DNA of 64,000 nucleotides from Elizabethkingia bruuniana. GTDB taxonomy: Bacteria; Bacteroidota; Bacteroidia; Flavobacteriales; Weeksellaceae. This document shows, one piece after another, positions 1 through 7,877 of this stretch. The DNA lies in assembly GCF_002024805.1 (NCBI RefSeq), contig NZ_CP014337.1, positions 3,720,001-3,784,000 on the forward strand, read 5' to 3'. Position numbers and translations under genes: made by a program. The notes below the pieces were generated by a model, which was not told where the DNA came from, did not search any database, and saw only the letters and a list, made by a program, of their open reading frames with translations. Every line of letters starts with the position of its first letter. The first letter of the stretch is position 1.

Positions 1-1764
1 CTTGTAATCTGAAGATTTTATCTGATCCCATGGTAATGCATGCTCATCATATTTTTCTCCAATTTCATCGTATGTAAAGTAGTCATCCATTACAACATCA
101 GATTTTACACCTTCAAGCTGAGTAGAATTTCCGCTGATTCGGTAAAACTTCTGAATCGTAAGTTTCAGATCTCCGTAATCATCATTGGTATTCAGGAACC
201 TGTTAAGAGAAACAAAAGTCTGTACCGTTCCTTTTCCAAATGAATGTGGGGCACCTAAGATTACTCCTCTTTTATAATCCTGAATTGCACCGGTTAAAAT
301 CTCGGAAGCTGAAGCAGAAAGTTCATTTTGCATCAGTACCAATGGTCCTGTCCATACAGGTGCATTGTTTTTATTTTTCAGAACCTGAATTTTCCCGTCC
401 TGGCTTCTTACCTGTACTACTGGTCCGCTATTCATAAATAGCCCCATAATATCCACAACCTCAGTTAAAGATCCACCGCCGTTGTTTCTAAGATCCAGAA
501 TAATACCCTCTACATTCTGAGCTTTTAGCTTTGTAATTTCGTTCTTAACGTCTGTAGAAGCATTTCTTCCTTTAGAGTCGTTAAAATCAGCATTGAAGCT
601 TGGCAGGTATATAAATCCGTATTTCTTACCGTTCGGAGAGTTTACAACGATACTTTTAGCAAATGTATCTTCCATTTCTACTTCCTCGCGGATTAGCTTA
701 ACTTCTTTTACAGAACCATCTTTCTTTCTAAGCGTTAGTGTTACTTCAGATCCCTTAGCCCCACGGATTAAACGTACCGCTTCATCTACAAGCATCCCTA
801 CAACGTTTACAGCTTCTTTCTTAGGATCCGATTTTACTTTTAGAACTTCATCTCCTTCGCTTACCTGTTTAGATTTCCAAGCAGGGGCTCCAATTACCAG
901 TGGTCCAATAAATAATCGACCTTTCTTTTCCGAAATCTGTGCTCCAATTCCGATAATCTTACCACTAAAGTTAGCATCGAAGTCTTCTTTATCTTTTGGA
1001 GAGAAATAGTTGGTATGCGGATCAAATACTTCTGTATAAGAATTCATATAAGAAGCAGAGAACCAGTCCATTTTCTTTCTTTTTTTGATTCTGTTAAACA
1101 TACTGGAAACAAGATCTTTGATTTCACCAGTTGCTTTTACTTTCTTTTGCTCCAGTGTTAGTGGCTCATACTTTATGGTATCTTTTTGCTTTTTAGCAAT
1201 TGCCGAATCCTTTTTCTTTTTTTGCGATTCCTCTTTCTCATTTAGAGTCTGCATCTCCTGAAGAATATTATATTTAATAAACTTCTTCCATTCTGCATAC
1301 ATTTCTTTCTGGTTTGTCGGATTCTTTTTAAGCTTCGGCTCCATGATAATATCTTCATCCTCATCCAGATTGATAGGTTTTGCAAAGATATCCTGTGACA
1401 TCTTTTCTATATCTGCAAGCCTCTGAAGGTATCTATCATTAGTAAGTTTAAAGAAGGAGATATCACCTGTTTTAAGGTAATCATCCAACTTTGTTTTATA
1501 TTTTGCAAACTCATCCATATCAGACTGCAAAAAGTACTTTTTGCTTGGATCTAACTTTTCAAAATATTCTTTATAAACATCCTGAGAATATGCATCGTTG
1601 ATTGGCTTCGCATTATAACTAAGATACGACAGCGTATTGCTTACGCTGACCATAATGGTCTGCATCTTTTCGTCATCATTTTGCGGGGAATTAAAACAAA
1701 AAATAAGTGTCCCTAATGAGGACAACAGCAGTAGTTTATTAAAACCAAAGAATTTTTTAAACAT
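1..1764 (-). CDS. prc: Tail-specific (C-terminal processing) protease, Prc/Tsp type, 3' end missing
   Basis: Serine protease of family S41 that acts in the periplasm on proteins with non-polar C-termini. Reading down from the ATG at 1764 gives an open frame of 588 codons to the window edge, so the C-terminus is missing. The N-terminus is a hydrophobic export or anchor segment (about residues 8-25). It is followed by a long charged N-terminal domain, a PDZ-like region near residue 260 (FSGKIIGIGAQISEKKGRLF), and the protease core with the serine motif SASASE, the downstream QDY aspartate and the catalytic-lysine motif FGKGTVQ. Their order and spacing match E. coli Tsp. The gene is divergent from surE. 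Family identity is firm; the substrate is unknown. Confidence 0.93.
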   Translation of the reverse strand, partial: MFKKFFGFNKLLLLSSLGTLIFCFNSPQNDDEKMQTIMVSVSNTLSYLSYNAKPINDAYSQDVYKEYFEKLDPSKKYFLQSDMDEFAKYKTKLDDYLKTGDISFFKLTNDRYLQRLADIEKMSQDIFAKPINLDEDEDIIMEPKLKKNPTNQKEMYAEWKKFIKYNILQEMQTLNEKEESQKKKKDSAIAKKQKDTIKYEPLTLEQKKVKATGEIKDLVSSMFNRIKKRKKMDWFSASYMNSYTEVFDPHTNYFSPKDKEDFDANFSGKIIGIGAQISEKKGRLFIGPLVIGAPAWKSKQVSEGDEVLKVKSDPKKEAVNVVGMLVDEAVRLIRGAKGSEVTLTLRKKDGSVKEVKLIREEVEMEDTFAKSIVVNSPNGKKYGFIYLPSFNADFNDSKGRNASTDVKNEITKLKAQNVEGIILDLRNNGGGSLTEVVDIMGLFMNSGPVVQVRSQDGKIQVLKNKNNAPVWTGPLVLMQNELSASASEILTGAIQDYKRGVILGAPHSFGKGTVQTFVSLNRFLNTNDDYGDLKLTIQKFYRISGNSTQLEGVKSDVVMDDYFTYDEIGEKYDEHALPWDQIKSSDYK

Positions 1765-1827
1765 CTTTTACGAAATTTCGAAGATCAAATTTAATATCTT
1801 ATTTATAAAAATAGGTCTTATTTTCTT

Positions 1828-1835
1828 TAATTTTG
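1828..1835 (+). promoter_or_regulatory. Candidate -7 promoter element for surE
   Basis: TAATTTTG matches the Bacteroidota -7 consensus TAnnTTTG and ends 19 nt before the surE ATG. No clear -33 TTTG is seen, so support is moderate. Confidence 0.4.
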
Positions 1836-1854
1836 TTACAATAATTTGAAATAA

Positions 1855-2622
1855 ATGAAAAAACCATTGATTCTGGTTACCAATGATGACGGAATAACTG
1901 CTCCGGGAATTCGTAATCTTATAAGCTTTATGAATGAAATTGGAGATGTTGTTGTAGTTGCTCCGGATTCTCCACAAAGTGGAAAAGGACATGCTATTAC
2001 GATCAATTCTACATTAACCTATGAAGAAATTAGCATGGAGGGACCGCAAAAAGATTATTCATTAAGCGGAACTCCTGTAGATTGTGTAAAATTTGCACTG
2101 GATAAAATACTTACCCGAAAACCTGATCTTGTTGTATCGGGAATTAATCACGGGGCAAACTCTTCTATCAATGTAATCTATTCCGGGACAATGTCTGCTG
2201 CTGTTGAAGCAGGAGTTGAAGGTTTGCAGGCCATTGGCTTTTCTTTATTAGACTTCAGTTGGGATGCCGATTTTTCTCAGGCAAAAACTTTTATACAAAA
2301 CATTGTAAAAAAAGTCTTAGAAAATCCTATTCCAAAAGGAATTGTGCTGAATGTAAACATTCCGAAATTACCTGCTGAAGAAATAAAAGGAATAAAAGTT
2401 TGCAAGCAGGCGAATGCTAAATGGGAAGAAAGCTTTGATGAAAGAGTAAACCCACACGGTAAAAAATATTATTGGTTATCTGGTTATTTCAATAATATGG
2501 ACAAATCCGAAGATGCGGATGAAACAGCTCTTTCTGATGGTTATATATCTGTTGTTCCTGTTAAATTTGACCTTACAGCCTACGAATATCTAAAAGATTT
2601 ACAGAATGTTTTAACGTTCTAA
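1855..2622 (+). CDS. surE: 5'/3'-nucleotidase SurE
   Basis: Cytosolic metal-dependent phosphatase that dephosphorylates 5'- and 3'-nucleoside monophosphates and is linked to stationary-phase survival. The 255-residue length is normal for the family. The metal-binding NDDG motif is near residue 10 (VTNDDGITAPG), and the second conserved block SGINHGANSS follows near residue 95. The ATG sits directly at the family N-terminus (MKKPLILVTNDDG). It is divergent from the Prc protease gene and ends at a bidirectional terminator shared with the convergent radical SAM gene. Confidence 0.95.
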   Translation: MKKPLILVTNDDGITAPGIRNLISFMNEIGDVVVVAPDSPQSGKGHAITINSTLTYEEISMEGPQKDYSLSGTPVDCVKFALDKILTRKPDLVVSGINHGANSSINVIYSGTMSAAVEAGVEGLQAIGFSLLDFSWDADFSQAKTFIQNIVKKVLENPIPKGIVLNVNIPKLPAEEIKGIKVCKQANAKWEESFDERVNPHGKKYYWLSGYFNNMDKSEDADETALSDGYISVVPVKFDLTAYEYLKDLQNVLTF

Positions 2623-2628
2623 ACATAA

Positions 2629-2659
2629 ATAAAAAGCCACCTGACAGGTGGCTTTTTAT
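2629..2659. terminator. Bidirectional terminator between surE and the radical SAM gene
   Basis: AAAAGCCACC, a 4-nt loop and GGTGGCTTTT form a perfect stem with A-rich and T-rich flanks. It lies between two convergent genes, so it can serve both. Confidence 0.85.
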
Positions 2660-4062
2660 TAGAATAATACTCTTGTATCTTTCCTAAGTTCTTCTAAATA
2701 TTCTTGTTTCTGATCTCTATAAAAGAGGTTCATAGTTTCAAAAGGTATCAGCTTCAAATCTTTGTTTACAATGTGAACACAGGATTTTTTCACTGCACGT
2801 ACATCAAAATCATGAGCATCCATAAAGTTCATTATAATGATCCTGAAAAGATTTTCATATTCCATCTCCGGAGCGCAGACTTCAGGTAAACAACATAATA
2901 ACTGGTTCACTTTAGGCTGTACCTTATCTACCGATATTCCTGTACTGAAAATATCAATCAGCTGCATTTTCAGTCCTTCATCCTGTTCATATACAATTGT
3001 ATTTTTAGATTCGTTATTCAGTAAATCAGCAGGATTAATATAACGGGTTAAAGGAATTATTTCTCCCTGAAGCTTCAAAATATATCCCATTGCCAAAGCA
3101 TCGGGGTTACAAGGTACAGGAATTATATCATCTGAATTTAGTACCGGAAACTGATTAAGTATTTCCTGGCGGACTTCTGTCAGTGTTATTTTCTCATGTG
3201 CAGAATCGTCTCTGTTTCTGCCTGCAATTTCTACCGGCTGAAAAGTAATTCCACGTACACATTTCTGTTTAAGTGCAAAATCAATGATCTTACCTATTTC
3301 ATCTACATTTTTTCCCTGTTGCAGGACCACAACCAATGTCGTAGACAGGTTGAGCTCATTTAGTTTTTCCAGAGCCTTTATGCGAACATCTGTAAGATCT
3401 TTCCCACGGAAATCCTGTAATACTTCTGGTTTAAACGAATCAAACTGCAAATAAACTTCAAATTCCGGAGCATATGTGGCCAGTTTTTCAGCAAATCCGG
3501 GATCATTGGCAATCCTTACACCATTTGTGTTCAGCATCAGGTGTTTTATCGGTTTAGACTTTGCAATGTCCATTATTTTGAAAAATTCGGGATGAATTGT
3601 CGGTTCTCCCCCACTAATCTGAACAACATCCGGCTCTCCCTCGTTCTTTACAATTACATCGAACATTGCTTCTATTTCCTCTAGTGATCGATGGCTGCCA
3701 TAATGTGGTGAGGACATTGCATAGCAGGTAGGGCAAGTAAGATTACAACGATCTGTAACTTCCACAATGGAAAGACAACTGTGTTGTTCGTGGTCTACAC
3801 ACAACCCACAATCGTACGGGCATCCATAGGCTACATCTGTCCCAAAATGCAGTGGCATTTCTGATGCTTTATTATAGTTTCTGATGTTTTTATAATAATG
3901 AACATCCGTAGCAATCTTAGTTTTAAAAAAACCATGATCCGGACATCTTTTAGTCATAAAAACTTCATCATTTTCAATGATTATTTTCGCTCCGACTCTT
4001 TTCAAACAGTCCGGGCAAAGACTTGTCGTATAATCGTAATAAGTATAATTTCTAACTGGCAT
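2659..4062 (-). CDS. Radical SAM protein with extra N-terminal cysteine motifs (MJ0619/Tes-like)
   Basis: 467-residue radical SAM enzyme. The CxxxCxxC cluster-binding motif is in DRCNLTCPTCYA (about residues 104-115), with the SAM-binding glycine motif VQISGGEP about 40 residues later. Ahead of it lie further cysteine sets: LCPDCLKR at residues 15-22, RCPDHGF, and CPYDCGLCVDHEQHSC just before the radical SAM core. This arrangement recalls the archaeal MJ0619 methyltransferase-like and tetraether-lipid-synthase (Tes) group, which carry additional metal clusters. The substrate cannot be read from the sequence. A 78-residue membrane protein and an Lgt-like membrane protein follow on the same strand 12 nt away, which hints at a membrane-linked role. 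Radical SAM assignment is firm; the subfamily is my recollection. Confidence 0.8.
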   Translation of the reverse strand: MPVRNYTYYDYTTSLCPDCLKRVGAKIIIENDEVFMTKRCPDHGFFKTKIATDVHYYKNIRNYNKASEMPLHFGTDVAYGCPYDCGLCVDHEQHSCLSIVEVTDRCNLTCPTCYAMSSPHYGSHRSLEEIEAMFDVIVKNEGEPDVVQISGGEPTIHPEFFKIMDIAKSKPIKHLMLNTNGVRIANDPGFAEKLATYAPEFEVYLQFDSFKPEVLQDFRGKDLTDVRIKALEKLNELNLSTTLVVVLQQGKNVDEIGKIIDFALKQKCVRGITFQPVEIAGRNRDDSAHEKITLTEVRQEILNQFPVLNSDDIIPVPCNPDALAMGYILKLQGEIIPLTRYINPADLLNNESKNTIVYEQDEGLKMQLIDIFSTGISVDKVQPKVNQLLCCLPEVCAPEMEYENLFRIIIMNFMDAHDFDVRAVKKSCVHIVNKDLKLIPFETMNLFYRDQKQEYLEELRKDTRVLF

Positions 4063-4074
4063 ATTCCGTTATTT

Positions 4075-4311
4075 TTACATTCCTCCGCAAATAACTCCAC
4101 TAATTAAACCGCAAATCAGCATCACGATTAATACAGTAAGCCAGAAGTTACTCTTCGAGTATTTTTTATCTCCGCCTGATTCATAGATCAGTTTTATAAT
4201 AGCGGCTACAACTAATCCAAAAACGAAAGCCACCACTACAATCATACTAATGATCATGACAACTATTCCGCCTAGGCCGCCTACTTCTAAAATGGTTAAA
4301 GAGTGGTTCAT
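4075..4311 (-). CDS. Small two-helix membrane protein of unknown function
   Basis: 78 residues with two clear hydrophobic helices (about residues 12-40 and 56-77). Between them is a short polar loop rich in Lys/Ser (SGGDKKYSKSNF). I recognise no family. Its stop codon is 12 nt from the radical SAM gene and its ATG is one base from the stop of the Lgt-like gene, so it belongs to one transcription unit with both. ATG at 4311. Confidence 0.6.
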   Translation of the reverse strand: MNHSLTILEVGGLGGIVVMIISMIVVVAFVFGLVVAAIIKLIYESGGDKKYSKSNFWLTVLIVMLICGLISGVICGGM

Positions 4312-4312
4312 A

Positions 4313-5074
4313 TTAAATTATTGGTGCTAAATATTTAGATTTCAAAGTGATATTAATTTTATAAATGTAATAAATAATCACTAACAAACAAGTGAGTTGA
4401 ATAGCCCCTAAATTTCCAACAATTTCGATTCTCGGCTTTAGAAAATCAAGAAAAAAACGAAACGTAAAATAGGACAACATAAATATCTGAAAAACAAATC
4501 CTGAAGGAAAATGTTTCTTCTGAATAACTTTTAGAGTCCCCCAAAGCAATATGAGAAAAGCAATCTCATACAATGCCACCGGATGGCGCAGATACTGATC
4601 TCCCAAATGCATTCCGAAGATTGAATCTGTAGGCAGGCCATAGGTTTCTTCATAAATTCCGGTAAAAAAACAGCCGATTCTGCCAATAATTATTGCCAGC
4701 ATCAAAGGAAATGTAATCAGATCTCCTGTGCTTTCTTTATGTCCGACTATTTTTTTAGCAAGTTCTACTCCTATTAAACCAAATGCCAAACCTCCAACAA
4801 TCGTATTATTGGACCAAAATCTTTTAAATGAAAAACCTGTTGAAAATAATGTATATGGATTTTCCAGATTTCCAATAATTTTTGAGCCTAAAAGGGCTCC
4901 AGCAGTTGCCCCGGCAATAATAGCCAGGGAGATTGTAAGAGGAAGTTTTTCCGGAGATTTTCTCTTCAGAAAGAAATAATAGCGCATCCCCAGAAAAATC
5001 CCTAATGATTCTAATACTGGATGCAGGAGTATATCTTTACCAAAAAGGTGTAATGTTGCCGGAAAATCAATCAT
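4313..5074 (-). CDS. Lgt-family (prolipoprotein diacylglyceryl transferase-like) membrane protein
   Basis: 253-residue polytopic membrane protein with the layout of Lgt: several transmembrane helices and a GRIG motif in the middle (IIGRIGCFFTGIYEETYG, about residues 130-147). In genuine Lgt this signature reads roughly GRIGNFINGE. Here the Asn, second Asn and essential Glu positions read Cys, Thr and Ile. A histidine-bearing LRHPVALYEI segment typical of the family is present. The protein may therefore be a divergent or repurposed paralogue and not the housekeeping lipoprotein-maturation enzyme. It lies in a tight unit with the small membrane protein and the radical SAM gene. Confidence 0.65.
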   Translation of the reverse strand: MIDFPATLHLFGKDILLHPVLESLGIFLGMRYYFFLKRKSPEKLPLTISLAIIAGATAGALLGSKIIGNLENPYTLFSTGFSFKRFWSNNTIVGGLAFGLIGVELAKKIVGHKESTGDLITFPLMLAIIIGRIGCFFTGIYEETYGLPTDSIFGMHLGDQYLRHPVALYEIAFLILLWGTLKVIQKKHFPSGFVFQIFMLSYFTFRFFLDFLKPRIEIVGNLGAIQLTCLLVIIYYIYKINITLKSKYLAPII

Positions 5075-5076
5075 AT

Positions 5077-5658
5077 CTAAAATCTGGTTGCTATAACTTC
5101 ACGAAGAATTTTTGAAGCTTTATTAACTTCCTGCGTCCAGTCTTCTACTGCATCATCATTAGCTCCATCCGAGATATATTTCAGACAAAGAAAAGGAATT
5201 TGTTCTCTTTTAGCTATTAAAGCCAGAGCATAGGCCTCCATATCCAGCACATTATACAAATCGGTATTGTGTTCAGTCTCAAAGCTGTCTCCGGTACCGC
5301 AGATCCCCTTTGGCAGATTATCTATGTCTATTCCGTAATCCAAAACCACATCATCATCCGAAAAAGGAGTTTTAAATCTTTCTATGCCCAAAGGTGATAC
5401 ATCCATATCTCTTTGAACAAATTGTGTACAGCAAATTACATCTCCTCTTCTGAAAGCAGTACTTCCTGCAGTTCCTAAGTTGACAATAATATCCGGTTTA
5501 TTTACTGACAGATATTTCATTAAATAATAACCTGCATTTACTTTACCTATTCCGGTAAATACCAGTTGTAAATCCTTAAATTCATTTCCTGCTTCTTTCT
5601 CCATTGCAAAGACAAAAACAGGATTATTATATGTTTTTCCGCTGATGGTTATTTCCAT
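5077..5658 (-). CDS. Nucleosidase of the MTA/SAH nucleosidase-nucleoside phosphorylase superfamily
   Basis: 193 residues, shorter than MtnN (about 230). The superfamily core is visible: NLGTAGS in the phosphate/ribose region (about residues 60-66), the DMEAYAL segment with the ribose-binding Met-Glu pair near residue 140, and the C-terminal KYISDGAND block whose Asp normally protonates the purine. The protein probably cleaves a nucleoside glycosidic bond in the cytosol; the exact substrate (methylthioadenosine, SAH or futalosine-like) is not decided by sequence. It ends two bases from the Lgt-like start and is probably cotranscribed with it. Confidence 0.75.
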   Translation of the reverse strand: MEITISGKTYNNPVFVFAMEKEAGNEFKDLQLVFTGIGKVNAGYYLMKYLSVNKPDIIVNLGTAGSTAFRRGDVICCTQFVQRDMDVSPLGIERFKTPFSDDDVVLDYGIDIDNLPKGICGTGDSFETEHNTDLYNVLDMEAYALALIAKREQIPFLCLKYISDGANDDAVEDWTQEVNKASKILREVIATRF

Positions 5659-5669
5659 ATATCAAATAA

Positions 5670-5693
5670 AAAAGGCTTTTTTCAAAGCCTTTA
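5670..5693 (-). terminator. Terminator downstream of fabG region / upstream of nucleosidase
   Basis: AAAGGCTTT and AAAGCCTTT form a 9-bp stem around a 4-nt loop, with a T-run on the minus strand. It separates the fabG unit from the nucleosidase gene, which is read in the same direction but starts just beyond. Confidence 0.55.
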
Positions 5694-5697
5694 TATA

Positions 5698-6441
5698 TTA
5701 AGTTAACATTCCGCCATCTACATTCATAACCTGACCTGTAATATAGGAAGACATATCACTTCCTAAGAATACACATGCATTGGCTACATCTTCCGGCTGT
5801 CCACCCCTTTTTAATGGAATTCCGTCTCTCCAGCCTTGTACTGTTTTCTCATCCAGAACAGCTGTCATTTCAGTTTCAATGAATCCCGGAGCAACAACAT
5901 TACAACGGATATTTCTGGAACCAAGCTCTAATGCAATAGATTTAGAGAATCCAATAACTCCTGCCTTAGAAGCTGCATAGTTAGCTTGTCCTGCATTTCC
6001 TTTTACACCGACTACGGAAGACATATTGATAATAGATCCGCTTTTAGCCTTCATCATTGGCTTAATAACAGCCTTTGTAAGGTTGAATACAGAATCTAAG
6101 TTTACTTTAATAATTGTATCCCAATCTTCTTTAGACATACGAAGCATAAGGTTATCTCTTGTAATTCCTGCATTATTAATCAGGATATCTATCTGTCCGA
6201 ATTCCGCCATTACATCATCTACCAACTTCTGTGCTGCATCATAATCAGAAGCATCCGACTGATATCCTTTTATCTGGGTAACAGAGCTTAATGCGGCTTC
6301 TAATTCTTTCGCTTTATCTACAGAACCTGCATAGGTAAAAGCAACTTTCGCCCCCTGCTGAGCAAAAACTTCTGCTATACCTCTCCCGATTCCACGGGTT
6401 GCTCCTGTAATAAGGGCTACTTTTCCTTCTAATAGTTTCAT
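5698..6441 (-). CDS. fabG: 3-oxoacyl-[acyl-carrier-protein] reductase FabG
   Basis: NADPH-dependent ketoreductase of fatty acid synthesis, classical short-chain dehydrogenase of 247 residues. It shows the cofactor loop TGATRGIGRG, the NNAG motif (ILINNAGITRD), catalytic Ser in IINMSSVVG and the YAASKAG Tyr/Lys pair, followed by the PGFIETEM loop. An in-frame ATG 33 nt further upstream also exists, but MKLLEGKVALITG at 6441 matches the usual FabG N-terminus and leaves a short AT-rich leader after the fucosidase gene, so I chose it. Confidence 0.95.
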   Translation of the reverse strand: MKLLEGKVALITGATRGIGRGIAEVFAQQGAKVAFTYAGSVDKAKELEAALSSVTQIKGYQSDASDYDAAQKLVDDVMAEFGQIDILINNAGITRDNLMLRMSKEDWDTIIKVNLDSVFNLTKAVIKPMMKAKSGSIINMSSVVGVKGNAGQANYAASKAGVIGFSKSIALELGSRNIRCNVVAPGFIETEMTAVLDEKTVQGWRDGIPLKRGGQPEDVANACVFLGSDMSSYITGQVMNVDGGMLT

Positions 6442-6454
6442 ATTTAATGTATGT

Positions 6455-7789
6455 TTATTTTCCTTCAAAAACAATCACAGCATCGGGATTCTGATCATCC
6501 ACTGCATAGCTGTCAAACGTTAAAGTATTATTCTTTAAAGTATACTTTACAGTTTTTTTATCTTTCAGCAAATATGCGGAATTAATCTTTTTAAATGGAA
6601 ATTTTTCGAGAGTAATTGCTTTACCCTCATTATTTTTAAGTATATGAACGTATATTTTTCCAGATTTCTGGGTAACAGCCCCCCATTTCTGAAGCGGAAG
6701 ATAACCACCTCTGGTTCCATAAATGCTCTCTCCATAAACTCTTATCCATTCACCCATTTCTTTAAAAGAATTGATAAATGGCTGTGGAACTTTACCATTA
6801 GGCATAGGCCCTATATTCATGAGTAAATTGGCGTTACTTCCTGCAGCATTTACCAACAGATTCAGAAACTCTTTGAATGTCTTATTCTTGTTATCCTTTA
6901 AATCAAATCCCCATGAATCATTAAGCGTAGCACAGGTTTCCAAAGGAAGCTGGGAAGGTTTCTGGAAACTCAATCCGTGCTCGTTTTGCCCCGGAATATC
7001 TCTTTCGAACATCTGAAAATCTTCACCTTCTAAAGGTGTAATGTGATGATTATTTCCGACCAGACATTGTGGCTGAAGCTTGTGTATTAGCTCATAAATC
7101 TCCGGCATTTTCCAGTCAATATATGTTTTTTCACTTCTGCCTGCTTTTTCTTCTTCCATCTGATCCCAGTAGCCATCAAACCATATTCCTGAAACTTCCC
7201 CATAATTGGTTAAAAGTTCTGTCAGCTGGTTTTTCATAAACTGAATATAATCATTCCAGTTACCTTTTTCGGTACGACCGGTTCCTTTTCCTGTTCTGCC
7301 TGTCCAGTACGAATAATCTGTTCTTGTCCAGTCCAGAAGCGAATAATAGAATGCTATTTTCACCCCTTGTTTATGACATTCATCTGCTAATTCTTTTACC
7401 AAATCTCTTTTGAAAGGGGTATTCATAATATTAAAATCCGAATACTTTGTATTCCACATACTAAATCCATCATGGTGACGTGTGACCAAAGTAATGTACT
7501 TTACACCGGCATTTTTAGCCATAGAAACATATTCTTTAGCATTGAATCCGATAGGACTAAAAAAGTCTTTCAGTTTCGCATAATCATTAACCGGAATTTT
7601 GTCATTATTCATGACCCACTCTCCTCTTCCCAATTCACTGTATAATCCAAAATGGATAAACATTCCGAATTTTTCATCCTGAAACTCGGTTCTTGCTTTT
7701 AAGTTTGCTTGTGTTGGCTGATACTTTTGCTGGGAAAAGCCAAGAAGCGCGCTTCCCAGTAATACTGTTAATAATGTTTTTTTTAGCAT
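6455..7789 (-). CDS. Secreted alpha-L-fucosidase, glycoside hydrolase family 29
   Basis: 444 residues with a cleavable signal peptide (MLKKTLLTVLLGSALLGFSQ). GH29 landmarks are present: KFGMFIHFGLYS near residue 40, TRHHDGFSMWNT near residue 105, and the nucleophile aspartate in SGIWFDGYWD around residue 205. A C-terminal beta-sandwich-like region follows. The enzyme should release L-fucose from glycans in the periplasm or outside the cell, probably host or algal glycoconjugates. The gene lies immediately upstream of fabG on the same strand without an obvious functional link. Confidence 0.93.
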   Translation of the reverse strand: MLKKTLLTVLLGSALLGFSQQKYQPTQANLKARTEFQDEKFGMFIHFGLYSELGRGEWVMNNDKIPVNDYAKLKDFFSPIGFNAKEYVSMAKNAGVKYITLVTRHHDGFSMWNTKYSDFNIMNTPFKRDLVKELADECHKQGVKIAFYYSLLDWTRTDYSYWTGRTGKGTGRTEKGNWNDYIQFMKNQLTELLTNYGEVSGIWFDGYWDQMEEEKAGRSEKTYIDWKMPEIYELIHKLQPQCLVGNNHHITPLEGEDFQMFERDIPGQNEHGLSFQKPSQLPLETCATLNDSWGFDLKDNKNKTFKEFLNLLVNAAGSNANLLMNIGPMPNGKVPQPFINSFKEMGEWIRVYGESIYGTRGGYLPLQKWGAVTQKSGKIYVHILKNNEGKAITLEKFPFKKINSAYLLKDKKTVKYTLKNNTLTFDSYAVDDQNPDAVIVFEGK

Positions 7790-7877
7790 AGTTTTTTGGT
7801 ATTAGTTTTTCTGAATTACTATTCAATTTTTAAGACTGTGAATAGTGGCAGCTTTTTTTTAAATAATTGTGTTTATT

